Source of the DNA: Thermogutta sp039793925
Lineage (GTDB): Bacteria; Planctomycetota; Planctomycetia; Pirellulales; Thermoguttaceae
Assembly (NCBI RefSeq): GCF_039793925.1
Contig: NZ_JBAMME010000011.1
Span: forward strand, 1-64,000
Length of the DNA: 64,000 bases
Direction: 5' to 3'
In this document: positions 53,751-63,854 of the stretch, in pieces
Layout: every line of letters begins with the position of its first letter
How positions within the stretch are numbered: position 1 is the first letter of the stretch
Position numbers and translations under genes: made by a program
Notes under the pieces: generated by a model
Databases searched by the model: none
What the model was told of the DNA's origin: nothing
Seen by the model: only the letters and a program-made list of their open reading frames with translations

Positions 53751-55274
53751 TCATTGAAACGGATTTTCACCCGCGGGAGGAGTCGGAGCCGATGTTGTGG
53801 GCTGCGGTTGAGCCTGGGGTTGAGCCCGCGCTGGCTTGGGCGGTTGTTTGGGGGCTTGGGTGACAGGCACCACATGCTGGATGGGCTGTGTCAACCTGCT
53901 CTCTCGCAAGCACTGAATCAACCCCTGCTCGTTCGCGAGGTAGATTCGATCGGTCTGCGAATTCATGTATCGGAGTGGATAACGTGTCACATCGAACTGT
54001 CCCTGCCGCGAACCAGTTTGGACGTCCATGACGACTAACTGATTGATTCCATCAACCCCGTAAACGTGCTGGTCGCTTGCAGCCACAAATTGTCTGATTC
54101 CACGACTGAACCAAACCAGCTCACCGGTGGTGGCCTTCACGCGATACAGCCCGCCAGTTTGTGTCGTGAAATAGAGATCATCTCCCACAAGGGCTGGCGA
54201 CTGGTTGATAGGTTCCCCCGTGGAAAACCGCCACAACACCTTCCCGTCATACTCCCGTAAGGCGTGGACAAAACCGTTAGTCGTTGCCACAAACAGCATG
54301 CGGTTGGGATCATTGGGGAGCGTCGGATCACCTGGACGGATGCAGGGCGGTGCGACAATGTCTCCGTTCGTCTGCAAAAAGTACTGGACCTGAAACCGCA
54401 GATCTGCACGCACGTCCAGTTCAGCCACGAAAAGCAATCCCTGATCAGTCGGCCAGGCCACCCGCTCCCGACTAGAATCCGCATAGGTTAGCCGGGGTTC
54501 CACAAGCGCGTGTCCCCAGGACATCACAAACAGGCCCGGCCTCTGCTTTGTGGAAAGGCGAAGTTCCTCCTTGCTGATTGGTCGGGCGGCCACGGTAGCA
54601 TCGGGAGGAAGTGTTTCTGACTCTGCCTGTTGAGAAGCTTGCTGAGCCCCCTGAGCGCCGGCCGATCGGTTGTTGGTAGCCGGTTGGCTGGTCCCCGTTT
54701 GCTCAGAGGTAGTCGTCCCCAAAAGCTGCGTCCCGGTAGCCGCTGCCATTTCGGGAGTGGCCCATTCGAATCGATACGACTCGATCTTCCCGCGAATAAG
54801 TGGCACAAACACGCGCGTGGGGCTTATGGCCGGGCCCGCTCCCACTGCGCCTTCGGTCTGCCGTTTCCAAAGGATGACCCCCGTGTGCCTGTTGAGAAGG
54901 TAAATTGTGCTTCCATTGACCACCGCCACCAGATGCTCGCCAGCCGTCGGTTTCAAGGTGAGCAAATCGGGACTCCCGACCGTGGTGGCCCACAAAGAGC
55001 GGCCGGTTTCGGCATCGAATGCCTGAATCACGGCCGTGTCGGTCACGACAAACAGTGTTCCCCGATCCAAAAGCCAGCTCGTCATCCGTCCAACAGCAGG
55101 GTCCATCTGCACCTGATTAAACCAGGCCAGCTCCAATCCGTAAGGAGCCAGTCGCTCAGGTCGAATGAGGTCTGGGGTCGCCGCCCCGGAATTTGAGTGC
55201 CCAGAAAAACTCCCCATTAGGAGAACTGCTATCACCAGCAACAACCGGGCATGTTTCATCGCGCGCTGCGTCAT
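53751..55274 (-). CDS. Exported PQQ-type beta-propeller protein
   Basis: The 507-residue protein has a signal peptide (LLLVIAVLLMGSFSGHSNSGAA) and repeated PQQ-like propeller blades: IQAFDAETGRSLWATTVGS, IYLLNRHTGVILWKRQTEG, VHALREYDGKVLWRFSTGE, LYRVKATTGELVWFSRG. A Gln/Thr-rich linker interrupts the propeller around residues 180-220 and the C-terminus is Pro/Gln-rich (PPKPARAQPQAQPQP). No quinone ligands or active site can be assigned, so a binding or scaffold role is likelier than dehydrogenase. The ATG at 55274 follows GAGG; an ATG at 55259 is possible. Confidence 0.85.
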   Translation of the reverse strand: MTQRAMKHARLLLVIAVLLMGSFSGHSNSGAATPDLIRPERLAPYGLELAWFNQVQMDPAVGRMTSWLLDRGTLFVVTDTAVIQAFDAETGRSLWATTVGSPDLLTLKPTAGEHLVAVVNGSTIYLLNRHTGVILWKRQTEGAVGAGPAISPTRVFVPLIRGKIESYRFEWATPEMAAATGTQLLGTTTSEQTGTSQPATNNRSAGAQGAQQASQQAESETLPPDATVAARPISKEELRLSTKQRPGLFVMSWGHALVEPRLTYADSSRERVAWPTDQGLLFVAELDVRADLRFQVQYFLQTNGDIVAPPCIRPGDPTLPNDPNRMLFVATTNGFVHALREYDGKVLWRFSTGEPINQSPALVGDDLYFTTQTGGLYRVKATTGELVWFSRGIRQFVAASDQHVYGVDGINQLVVMDVQTGSRQGQFDVTRYPLRYMNSQTDRIYLANEQGLIQCLRESRLTQPIQHVVPVTQAPKQPPKPARAQPQAQPQPTTSAPTPPAGENPFQ

Positions 55275-55723
55275 CTCTCTGCCTCGTATGTCGACTGTCG
55301 ATCAGGCCTTCAACGCCAGGTGCGTCCTTTCGAAAAGCCGCTTCACCCTATCCAGTCACCGCGTTGGCTTTGACTGCAAGGAATACCGGCAGCCTGCCTC
55401 CCAGCAGCCCGTGCGGAGTGAACCCCTTGTCCGACTATTATCCATGATAATTGGACAGTTTGGAAAAAAAACGCTGTGTTCCCCGAATGTCGCTAGAGAA
55501 CCATGTGCCCAGGCAATGGCGCGTGCCCGCCCAGTCTGGCGAACCCACGACAAGAGACGATATCCGGTGACGTCCCGCATCGGTTATAAAAAACGAGCCT
55601 CTGCGGTAGAATGCGTGATAGTTGAGGCTCTTCCAGACCCCGAAGCGGACCCTCGACCAACCCGCCACATTGGGGGTCTATTAGCCAGTTAAAGGAGGAG
55701 CAGCCATACCGGAGTTTCGCGCC
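55275..55723. other. Divergent intergenic region with compound palindrome
   Basis: About 450 bases between the propeller gene (minus) and the 1331-residue gene (plus). The main feature is the interrupted palindrome at 55428-55457. No small gene is convincing. Confidence 0.5.
55428..55457. repeat. Compound inverted repeat, candidate operator
   Basis: The core ATTATC-CAT-GATAAT (55437-55451) is a perfect inverted repeat and is flanked by TGTCC (55428-55432) and GGACA (55453-55457), which also pair. It lies in a divergent promoter region. Confidence 0.45.
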
Positions 55724-58700
55724 ATGACAGACCCGCAGAAGTTCAATTCCCCCGAAGAAATCATTCTGGGGTATCTCAATTTCTCGGATGGTGTTCGAGA
55801 TCCCCAGTTTTTCCGGGCCTGGAATGCGCTTTTTCTTTCTCTGGGTCTGACAGAGTCGGCAAACAAGAAAGTCGATACCCGAAGCCCACGACTTGACAGC
55901 CTCCGGAATCATCTCGTGCGCACCGGTGCGGAACTCGCAGCAAGGAATATCGCATTTTCCGACCTCAGCCGAGCTCAATTCGTTCTGAGCTTTCTTTTTG
56001 ACACCCTCATCCCGGCTTACCGTGATTTTCACCGGGACCTCTTAAGCCACTGGCAAATTGATGATTACTGCCATCCATTTTTGCTGGCTCGATTTTGCGA
56101 GGGGATCCTGGCAACCCTCGCGAGCATGGAAGGCGAACTTACCGTTTCTGACACACTAGTGAAGACCACCCTCAAGCAACTCAACGATTATCTGGGATAC
56201 CGCCCGATAGCCATTTTGGAAGGGGACCGGCGGTGCAACCCGTACGATCATGAGTACGTTTGCGCGGTCCCTCTGTGGGTGAGGGGAGCCGGAGCCGCCG
56301 TAGGAGGGTATCAGGCGCTTCTTGAAATGGCTCTTAACATCCTTCGAGAAACTCCTGAAGACTTGCGTCGGGCGGCCCTTTTCGATCTCGAACAACTCGA
56401 GGAAATCGTGCTCGATCCTCGCGGATATGATATGGACCACCCGGTCCAGCAGCGCCCGAATTACCTCTATGGATTGTGGGATCCACACAAACTCAACAGG
56501 CGGGGATATTACTGTCGGTTCGTGCTACACGATGCCCATATCGAGAGTGTCTTATCACGTGTCGAGGAAGCAGACCCGGCAGATCGTGAGGAACGCCTCT
56601 TCGAAGCGGCGGCTGTGCTTGCCGGTACCACACTCATGGCCTCCGGTATTTGCGGTGATCGACCGGGAGGCATCCTTTCGACAGTCCAAATCGACCGCTG
56701 GCTCCAGGGTATTGCCAGACTTCGTGACCAGTTTTATGTGGATCTGCTGAACCGGTGCAGCGGGCCAAGGCGGACCCGCCTGGAGGAAGAAGCACGCCAG
56801 CTTCGACAGCCCTTTGGCGGAACCCGGCAAGCCCTGAACCAACGATTATCGGCGTACCGATCGCAAGAATTATGTGCCGCCGCGTGGGCATACTGCTTTG
56901 CGCGAATGGGGGCGATCCAGGAAGCTCGCCGCTGGATGCACCGTATCCACTCAGGTGCGGCTCGCATCCGCTGTGAAATTCGATGCCAGCTCAGCGAATG
57001 CGAGTGGCTTCTGCGCCGCGGAAGGATTAAGGAATCGGCTGATCGGCTGACCGAGGCTATTGATCTGCTCCATCGCGCAATCGCCTGCGGGGCACTCATT
57101 GATCCTTGGTGCATTCTGGGATTCGGTGGCCTGTTTCCCATTTTCGCACACACCCGGGATTCGATTTACGACCACCGTGTGGATCAGCTAGTTGGCCTGA
57201 TGAAGGAACTGTTCCAGGAGTTCGCCGCCCTGCGGCGGGAGGCAGCCGCTTCCGGTGATCTCGATCTGGACGCTAGGATTGCCCAACAGGCCGCAGCCCT
57301 GGCGGAATGGTGGGATCAGTTCGGAACTACGGCCATCTCGGACATTAACAGTTTTGTGGCACGCGAGGAATGCGAAGCCTCCGAACAGGTGGCAGGAGTT
57401 CTCCACGACTGGCGACAGCAACCCAGCGAAGCGCATAATCTTGCGTTTTGGCGCAAACATGCAGAATCGCTGCAGTCGGCGATTAGCTACGGTCTTCTCG
57501 TCGATACCCTTGTCCAGCACGGCGATTTGAGAGCTGCGATGACCCTCCTGGTACATTGGGCCTCGCGGGCACACGAAGTGGGACTGGGAAGCGGTGAGAT
57601 ATCGTTCCAGGTCATTGTGCTCCGCTGGTTTCAGGCCTTCTGGAAACAGGAGAAAAACCCGCAGCATCGGTGGGAGCAAACCCGCAAATTCATGGATTTT
57701 CTGGAAGCAAACGCAGAAGACTTTTTTCGGGTGCCGAAACTCTCCGAACTGCTTGGCCGAACGGAGCGTCAAGCCGCTACTTTCACCGGAGAAGAGGAGC
57801 CCGATAGCGAGCCAGAAAGTCTCTTTGAAGCGGCCTATGAAGGCGTCATATTCCGTGACAGCGCTGACGACGGTTATGAAGGGTCGATCGTCGATGAGGA
57901 CATTCCTACCGACTTTGGTTTGGCCGCCATTCACAACGAGATTTTTGACCGCTGTAATTTTCTCAGCGCCATAATGCTGATCCGTTTTGATTCGCTTCTG
58001 GGCACCCTCTATCAACTCCCCGAGGATGAGTTCACCAGGGAGACACTGATCAACTGGTATCGCCACAGCTATCACGTCCAACAGGACCTCCTTCAGCTCG
58101 CCGAGGACTTGCGACGATTTCGCGTCCCACCTCCCGGCACCTCGTTGGATAGCATGATCGAATTTGAGCGCCGGAGAAACATCCGTGAGTCACTTTTAGA
58201 ACGCGCCCTCCATGCAGCGCTGGATATTGCCAACTTGAGATTTTTGATCAGAGCCGCCATGGGAGAGCATTTCCCGACCGAGCCAAGTGTTCGCGACGAG
58301 TGGGAAGACACGTACTCAATCGTTCTCCGCGCGGTCCTCTTCTCACAACCTGAACTTTTTGAAGAAACTCTGGAAAAAATTCCCGCGCTTGTCAGTGAAA
58401 GGCCAGTCCTTTACCAACCAATCAGCCGCGGCGGGTCACCGAAAAACTATTTCGACGCGCGGCTTCTCCACCGCTCCCTCGGGCTGCTGGTGTACCTGGC
58501 ATCCCGGGCAGGTTGGGTTTTGCCGGCGCTTAGCGTTGTCGGCTTTGTCAAAAGTGCCGAGCAATCGCAGGTGGAAAGTGGTGGAAAAGTCTCGGAAATC
58601 GAACGGCTGTTTGAGGCCCTTGCCGAAGGCATCATGGCGGCGCTTGTTTCCGCACCCCAGAATACCAATATCTCCGTAGAAGAACACCGGCATCGCATTC

Positions 58701-59719
58701 TCGAAAACTTGATCACCGTTGGCCAGGTGCTTGCTGATTTTTGGATGGCCCTATCCCAGGAAATTTACCTCTCCACTTTAGAGACCACGCCCTTTCAAAA
58801 ACAATGGCGCGACCTCCGGAAGTTTATTATTGACTATGGCCAGGCGATATTCACACCCATGTTCATGGCCCAGGCCAACCTCCGTGGCGTGCTGACGACC
58901 GGCACAACACGCTGGCTGGAAACCATGATTGAGTCCGACGAACCTCAGTTTCAAAAACTCAGCGAGGACGTGAGGTCGGGAGAACTCTCGCTGGCAAAGG
59001 CCGGTGAATACCTTCGTTTAGTTATCGAGAGTATTTTGGAAAATTACGAGGACTATCTCGACTATAACAGTATGACCGTCCAGTCGGACTATGGACAAAA
59101 TCTCTACATCCTTCTGGAATTCCTCAAACTCAAGGCAGAATTTCTGCGCCGTCAGTGGATGCTCAAACCGTTTATTGTCGCCCACCGTGTGCTTCTTCTT
59201 CATGAACAGTGGGAGCTCGCCGAGGCCTGGGAAAACGAACTGGCCACCCAGTTCCGCGGCTGGGATGAGGTCTTTCTTAAAAAGTATGAACGGCTGCGGA
59301 AAATGCACGGCATCCATCTGGCCGGCCTGTACGAGTTATTGAAAGGTGGTTGCCTGCGACCGCTTCAAGAGGCTCATATCGCGGCGCTCGTTCGCCCGGC
59401 TATGCGGGAGCTTTCCGCTGGGCAACCTGGCCATCATTTTGACCAATTCACGCAACGCGCTGAAAAATTGGGATCGTTCCATATTCCTTTCGGTTACCGA
59501 CGGCCAGAGTGGATGGAAGACCTTGAGCAGGCAATCGACCGGGCGGAGATCGATCTGGAGGTACTCGAACGTCCCTGGGAGTGGGCAAGACCAGCGTGGC
59601 AGGCAGGAGCTTTTCCAGTCGCCCAATCCGACGAGATCGTCAAGCAGGTCACGGATTGGGGTCGAGCTATTCGCCGGGGATTCCGCGTGCTCTTCTCCTT
59701 TCCGCGAGACGAAGACTGA
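55724..59719 (+). CDS. Large soluble protein of unknown function (1331 residues)
   Basis: I do not recognise this protein. It has no signal peptide or membrane helix, so it is probably cytoplasmic. It is strongly helical and rich in Glu, Arg, Leu and Trp. Parts look like helical repeats (AWAYCFARMGAIQEARRWMHR then ECEWLLRRGRIKESADRLTEAIDLLHRAI), suggesting a TPR-like region around residues 380-450. An acidic stretch (EGSIVDEDIPTDFG) divides the middle, and the end contains LEQAIDRAEIDLEVLERPWEWARP. The ATG at 55724 has GGAG 11 bases upstream. It stands alone, with convergent RNA methyltransferase downstream. Confidence 0.8.
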   Translation: MTDPQKFNSPEEIILGYLNFSDGVRDPQFFRAWNALFLSLGLTESANKKVDTRSPRLDSLRNHLVRTGAELAARNIAFSDLSRAQFVLSFLFDTLIPAYRDFHRDLLSHWQIDDYCHPFLLARFCEGILATLASMEGELTVSDTLVKTTLKQLNDYLGYRPIAILEGDRRCNPYDHEYVCAVPLWVRGAGAAVGGYQALLEMALNILRETPEDLRRAALFDLEQLEEIVLDPRGYDMDHPVQQRPNYLYGLWDPHKLNRRGYYCRFVLHDAHIESVLSRVEEADPADREERLFEAAAVLAGTTLMASGICGDRPGGILSTVQIDRWLQGIARLRDQFYVDLLNRCSGPRRTRLEEEARQLRQPFGGTRQALNQRLSAYRSQELCAAAWAYCFARMGAIQEARRWMHRIHSGAARIRCEIRCQLSECEWLLRRGRIKESADRLTEAIDLLHRAIACGALIDPWCILGFGGLFPIFAHTRDSIYDHRVDQLVGLMKELFQEFAALRREAAASGDLDLDARIAQQAAALAEWWDQFGTTAISDINSFVAREECEASEQVAGVLHDWRQQPSEAHNLAFWRKHAESLQSAISYGLLVDTLVQHGDLRAAMTLLVHWASRAHEVGLGSGEISFQVIVLRWFQAFWKQEKNPQHRWEQTRKFMDFLEANAEDFFRVPKLSELLGRTERQAATFTGEEEPDSEPESLFEAAYEGVIFRDSADDGYEGSIVDEDIPTDFGLAAIHNEIFDRCNFLSAIMLIRFDSLLGTLYQLPEDEFTRETLINWYRHSYHVQQDLLQLAEDLRRFRVPPPGTSLDSMIEFERRRNIRESLLERALHAALDIANLRFLIRAAMGEHFPTEPSVRDEWEDTYSIVLRAVLFSQPELFEETLEKIPALVSERPVLYQPISRGGSPKNYFDARLLHRSLGLLVYLASRAGWVLPALSVVGFVKSAEQSQVESGGKVSEIERLFEALAEGIMAALVSAPQNTNISVEEHRHRILENLITVGQVLADFWMALSQEIYLSTLETTPFQKQWRDLRKFIIDYGQAIFTPMFMAQANLRGVLTTGTTRWLETMIESDEPQFQKLSEDVRSGELSLAKAGEYLRLVIESILENYEDYLDYNSMTVQSDYGQNLYILLEFLKLKAEFLRRQWMLKPFIVAHRVLLLHEQWELAEAWENELATQFRGWDEVFLKKYERLRKMHGIHLAGLYELLKGGCLRPLQEAHIAALVRPAMRELSAGQPGHHFDQFTQRAEKLGSFHIPFGYRRPEWMEDLEQAIDRAEIDLEVLERPWEWARPAWQAGAFPVAQSDEIVKQVTDWGRAIRRGFRVLFSFPRDED

Positions 59720-59848
59720 TCTGTGCTGGCCTCCAGAAAAATTTATTCTCAGCTCATGACCGAGTGACCAGAGATAACTCCGTCTCGGCTCGATTGCGCG
59801 ATACCGCTCATTGCCCGTCTGTTTTATCCCGCAGATGAGTCGCCAACT

Positions 59849-60676
59849 TTACCTTTGCCGTGAGGCGGCCGCTACCATTCTCTGACGACGGGCCTCATAC
59901 AGAAGTACGGCTGCAGCCACCGACACGTTGAGGCTGTCGGCTCGTCCAAGCATCGGAATACGCACAGATTTCACCCAATCCTGGCGCCATGCCGGGCTTA
60001 GGCCTTCCGCCTCACTTCCCAAAACAATTGCTACAGGGCCGGTCAGATCTTCTTCAAAGTACGCAGAAGTCCCATCCACGCGCGCCGCCACACATTTCAG
60101 AGCGTGCTGCTGCAAAAACTCCAGAACTTCGGCACTACTGGCGGCGACAACGGGCAAGCAAAAGATGGTCCCCAGGCTTGCTCGAATGGCCGCGGGATTA
60201 TACATGTCACAACGCAGATCTGCCGCGATAACCCCGGTAACACCTGCGCCGTCAGCAGTGCGGATCATCGCCCCAAGATTCCCCGGTTTCTCGATTCCTT
60301 CCACTACCAGAAGAAGTGGTGCTTCCGAACCATCTTTCACTGTAATGTGCTCCAGGGAAACCGTCGGACATCTTGCGACCGCGACGACTCCCTCTTCTCG
60401 CTCTCCGTACGCGATTTTTTCAAACAGACGTTTCGGCACCTCTAAGATCGTGACGTTCCTCGCAGCGAGCACATCCACGAGTTGCCTCCCTTTTTCGGGG
60501 GCCAGTGTCGGACAGTAAAACACTTCTTCAATGACTACCCCCGCCTCCAAAGCTCGCCCGATCTCACGGACGCCATCAATGATGATGCGGCCGGTTTTAC
60601 GGCGTTCGTCCGACTTACGAAGGGCAACGGCTTCCTTTATGCGACGGTTCTGAAAACTCTCAATTCGCAACCACAT
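59849..60676 (-). CDS. TrmH/SpoU-family RNA 2'-O-methyltransferase
   Basis: A 275-residue SPOUT methyltransferase that methylates a ribose 2'-OH in rRNA or tRNA with S-adenosylmethionine. An N-terminal substrate-binding domain (IIIDGVREIGRALEAGVVIEEVFY) precedes the knotted catalytic domain with the three motifs EGIEKPGNLGAMIRTADGAG, IVLGSEAEGLSPAWR and IPMLGRADSLNVSVAAAVLLYEA. The position it modifies cannot be told from sequence; RlmB-like or TsnR-like enzymes are the nearest types. It is monocistronic by appearance. Confidence 0.92.
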   Translation of the reverse strand: MWLRIESFQNRRIKEAVALRKSDERRKTGRIIIDGVREIGRALEAGVVIEEVFYCPTLAPEKGRQLVDVLAARNVTILEVPKRLFEKIAYGEREEGVVAVARCPTVSLEHITVKDGSEAPLLLVVEGIEKPGNLGAMIRTADGAGVTGVIAADLRCDMYNPAAIRASLGTIFCLPVVAASSAEVLEFLQQHALKCVAARVDGTSAYFEEDLTGPVAIVLGSEAEGLSPAWRQDWVKSVRIPMLGRADSLNVSVAAAVLLYEARRQRMVAAASRQR

Positions 60677-60944
60677 AATTATCTGTGTTCAACTAGTGGC
60701 GTTCTTATTTCATCACCTTGCGAATATATGTTTCTTCACGGCGGGCGTTCGATTGCATGCAATTTGCTTCATCTTTCTGACCTATGCTTGTCAGTCTTTT
60801 TCCTAGTGCGGAAAACGCGGCTTCGACCGTTTATTCTTACAGGGATTGTTGAGGACATCCGCGACCTCTTTGCCAGACTCAAGGGACAGCCTAGCCTTCG
60901 CAACTGCGTGTGACCAAGGTCCACGGCTCGCAAAAGCCCGCGGG

Positions 60945-63761
60945 CTAGTTCCCCTTTGAGACCGATCCTTGCTGCAGACACAACACGACATCCTTTCTGC
61001 GCTCGGGTGGCTCAACATCCAAATACACAAGTTGCCCGTCTTTATACTCGCCGGTGATGACCGTGCGATAGGGAGCGTGCAACCGAAAACGGACGCTCCA
61101 ATCCCGCGGCCAGGCCGGCAACAAGAACATTTTCTCGCCATCCTTTTGCAGCAACATACTCTGCAACGCGATCATCAACACAGATCCGTGATCCTGATCC
61201 GGCACCCAGTCGAAATTGGGTCCCCAGAACGCGGGAAATCGCGACTCGCTGTTCCACTCGCTTGCCCGCGCCACCACATACTCGCAGGCTTCCTCCGCCA
61301 AGCCCAGATACGCCATGAAAATCTCATCCTGACGCCAACCGACATGGCCTCGATCAAGTCGATGGTGCAAAGCCTCTATACCCAAAGCATTATTCGGCTT
61401 TTCAAATGATACTACCCGAAACGGAAACACAGCATAAAGTTCAGTATTTTCAATATTTCTTTTAGTCGCATATTTCTCCGCAGGCGCCAGCATCGTGACA
61501 CCATTAACTTCCCGCACTGGCAATTCCGGAATTTTCGCCCGGAGCGTTTGCCAGCGATTCCGGAATTCTTGATTCGTTAACCCTGTAGGCAGGGACAGGA
61601 GCCGTTCCAGGACTGCGTGAAGACCCGCGATTTCCGGCATCGGGTTAGTACAATCCCACCAGGTTTCCAGAGCCTGGGCGGGATGCATCACCAACTTCCC
61701 ATCGCTTCCCACTTGGTAATGTTCGTTAAAGAAGGTCAGCACCTCGTCAATAACAGGAAGTGCCGTTTCCTTTAGAAATTTCTCATCTCGGGAATACTCA
61801 TAATAATCGAGCATCAGCCATGCTAATTCCAGTCCACTGACCCATTCCCATTTGTGCCAGCGGCTTGTTTGGAGCTTGTCTTCGCCACGCTCTTCAAAGG
61901 GTATCCAGCCGTATGTCTCACTGAAGACGTCGCCCCAAAAGTAGATACATTCCGGTATAAACAAGCCACCATGATTAAAATATTTTCTTGTCCGAAATTT
62001 AAAAAGTGGTACAAGGTCCTTTGCGTACATTTGAAACAACGGCTGCATGAGCTCAAAATCACCCGCCGCGCACATCGTGTAGTAAGGCAAACGAGTATTT
62101 TGCCACCAGTATCCGGGTCCCCAGCGTCGATAGTCTGCATCCCCTTCGGCTCCCGGCCACGCCACTGTAAACAGAGACCCGTTGAACTTGATGGGATACG
62201 GCCCCCTTCCAGCACAGGCATTTATAAACCTTTGTAAGCAATACCCGCGAGAAACGACGTAAGCGGGATCTTCCACAGGTATTTTCTTTTGGGCAACAAC
62301 ATTACCGTTAAGAAACAGCTTTAGCTCGCCACTTTGGGGATCCATCGTAACCGCAACGTGGTACCACTTACCGGCGGGCAAAGCATCTTTTACCTGCAAG
62401 ATGTGATTTCCTGCAATACACCGCAAACTGTTGCCGGGATAGGTATCGAGCAGAAATCCGTCGTCTCGCCCCGGAGTCACCTTATCGACGATGCGTCCAC
62501 CGCCTGGACGGAGTTGCTCTGGCTTCACCCAAGCTTCTATTGTCAGGCCAGAATCGAACGAGATCTTATCAGAACCCTCCAAAATATCCCCTGGTTTCGG
62601 GAAGCCGGTGTACACAGCCCACCGCACATTCATCGATTCACGGGGGCCAACCTGGGCGAGAGCTCGAATATCGAGATCACTGAGAGGCATATCCCAAAGA
62701 GAGATGCGGTCTAACTCGCCGCTGAGGCGATTGCCCCCCGCCTGATCCCAGCCGAATCGGATCCTGTGCTCGTTTTCCGGGACCATCCGAACTGCCGGCA
62801 ACGGCGACGAACTTGAAACGACGATATAATGTCGTTCCCAGAAATCTTTCCACCATTGGCAGTGAAGTTCCCGATGTTTTTCCGCCGGGACAGCTTCATA
62901 TTCATTCTTGAGTTGCACGATAGAATTTAGCCATTGATCTGGCGTCGCCGGATGAAGTGTGGAAACCCATATTTTAAATCTATGGGACGTCCCCTCGATA
63001 CTTTGTAACTCCCGCGGACTGAGCGTTCGTCCATTATCTGCATATACCACGGCGCCAAATACTCGATGGAGCAGGGGATCGACTCGGGAAAAATCCGCTA
63101 ATCCCTGAATTCGGGCCGTCAGCGCGGGCCCAATCGATTCTGTGTTGTGGTGATACCATCCAATTCCAAAAGGGCAGTTCTCAAGCACCGTATCTGGTCG
63201 GACGATGAGTTTGCCGCGTTTTCCCTCGGGATGCTCCCGATCACTGAGGACATCGCTGACCTCGAGGTGCTGAATTTCCATCGGTTCTGTGCGCCACGGC
63301 TCGAGAATCGCTGTGGTAGTGGTCGGCGCAGCGGAGGTTATCTCGACGTGGACAACCGGAGCGTGGGCATCCACCCACACCTGAATTGTCACCCACTGCT
63401 TCCCGCCACCCCAGGAAGCTACCATCGTTGCATCGCGGAGCCGTAGCCGCTGCCGGAATTCCTGCGAGACTTCAGGAACCGGATGAATACGAAAACGCAC
63501 TCGCCCGATTTTCAGAAGTCGCCCGTACTCATCCCACGAATCAGATCGTGCCAGATAAAGCCGCAGAGATCCGTCCTTCTCGATCCACGCATTGACGGCC
63601 ACTTCGCCGTTGCCGAGAGGCATCGATCCTCGACAATCTTCGCTGGGCGTCTGCCACTCCACGTCGTAACTATCTGGCCAGTGCGTTTCGACTTCCAGAG
63701 CAGAACTCAGTGGAAGAAACAAGAGAGATGCAACGATCGTGGCAATCCCGTGTCTGGCCAT
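60945..63761 (-). CDS. Exported glycoside hydrolase (DUF5703/GH95-like) with inserted LamG-like domain
   Basis: The ATG at 63761 follows AAAGGAGAA and opens a signal peptide (GIATIVASLLFLPLSSALEV); 938 residues. The N-terminal domain (DSYDVEWQTPSEDCRGSMPLGNGE) matches DUF5703 of GH95-like proteins. The alpha/alpha-barrel part starts at YCLQRFINACAGRGPYPIKF and includes GPGYWWQNTRLPYY, CTNPMPEIAGL and HHRLDRGHVGW. Between them, at residues about 322-498, lies a concanavalin-A-like domain of LamG type (GLTIEAWVKPEQL, KWYHVAVTMDPQSGELKLF). The strand that normally ends a LamG domain (LSGELDRISLWDMPLSDLDI) comes first, so the inserted domain looks circularly permuted. The substrate is unknown. 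Confidence 0.82.
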   Translation of the reverse strand: MARHGIATIVASLLFLPLSSALEVETHWPDSYDVEWQTPSEDCRGSMPLGNGEVAVNAWIEKDGSLRLYLARSDSWDEYGRLLKIGRVRFRIHPVPEVSQEFRQRLRLRDATMVASWGGGKQWVTIQVWVDAHAPVVHVEITSAAPTTTTAILEPWRTEPMEIQHLEVSDVLSDREHPEGKRGKLIVRPDTVLENCPFGIGWYHHNTESIGPALTARIQGLADFSRVDPLLHRVFGAVVYADNGRTLSPRELQSIEGTSHRFKIWVSTLHPATPDQWLNSIVQLKNEYEAVPAEKHRELHCQWWKDFWERHYIVVSSSSPLPAVRMVPENEHRIRFGWDQAGGNRLSGELDRISLWDMPLSDLDIRALAQVGPRESMNVRWAVYTGFPKPGDILEGSDKISFDSGLTIEAWVKPEQLRPGGGRIVDKVTPGRDDGFLLDTYPGNSLRCIAGNHILQVKDALPAGKWYHVAVTMDPQSGELKLFLNGNVVAQKKIPVEDPAYVVSRGYCLQRFINACAGRGPYPIKFNGSLFTVAWPGAEGDADYRRWGPGYWWQNTRLPYYTMCAAGDFELMQPLFQMYAKDLVPLFKFRTRKYFNHGGLFIPECIYFWGDVFSETYGWIPFEERGEDKLQTSRWHKWEWVSGLELAWLMLDYYEYSRDEKFLKETALPVIDEVLTFFNEHYQVGSDGKLVMHPAQALETWWDCTNPMPEIAGLHAVLERLLSLPTGLTNQEFRNRWQTLRAKIPELPVREVNGVTMLAPAEKYATKRNIENTELYAVFPFRVVSFEKPNNALGIEALHHRLDRGHVGWRQDEIFMAYLGLAEEACEYVVARASEWNSESRFPAFWGPNFDWVPDQDHGSVLMIALQSMLLQKDGEKMFLLPAWPRDWSVRFRLHAPYRTVITGEYKDGQLVYLDVEPPERRKDVVLCLQQGSVSKGN

Positions 63762-63854
63762 CGCCGTTCTCCTTTGGTGGGTGATAATCGGAATCTTTTG
63801 CAATTTTCTCTACAACAGATCATGACTATGCGTATCTCGCATTAAAAGCCAATG

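Noticed and set aside
60677..60944. Search for a tRNA or small RNA in this AT-richer gap
   Set aside because: No cloverleaf, conserved T-loop sequence or hairpin with T-tract was found; nothing supportable is there.
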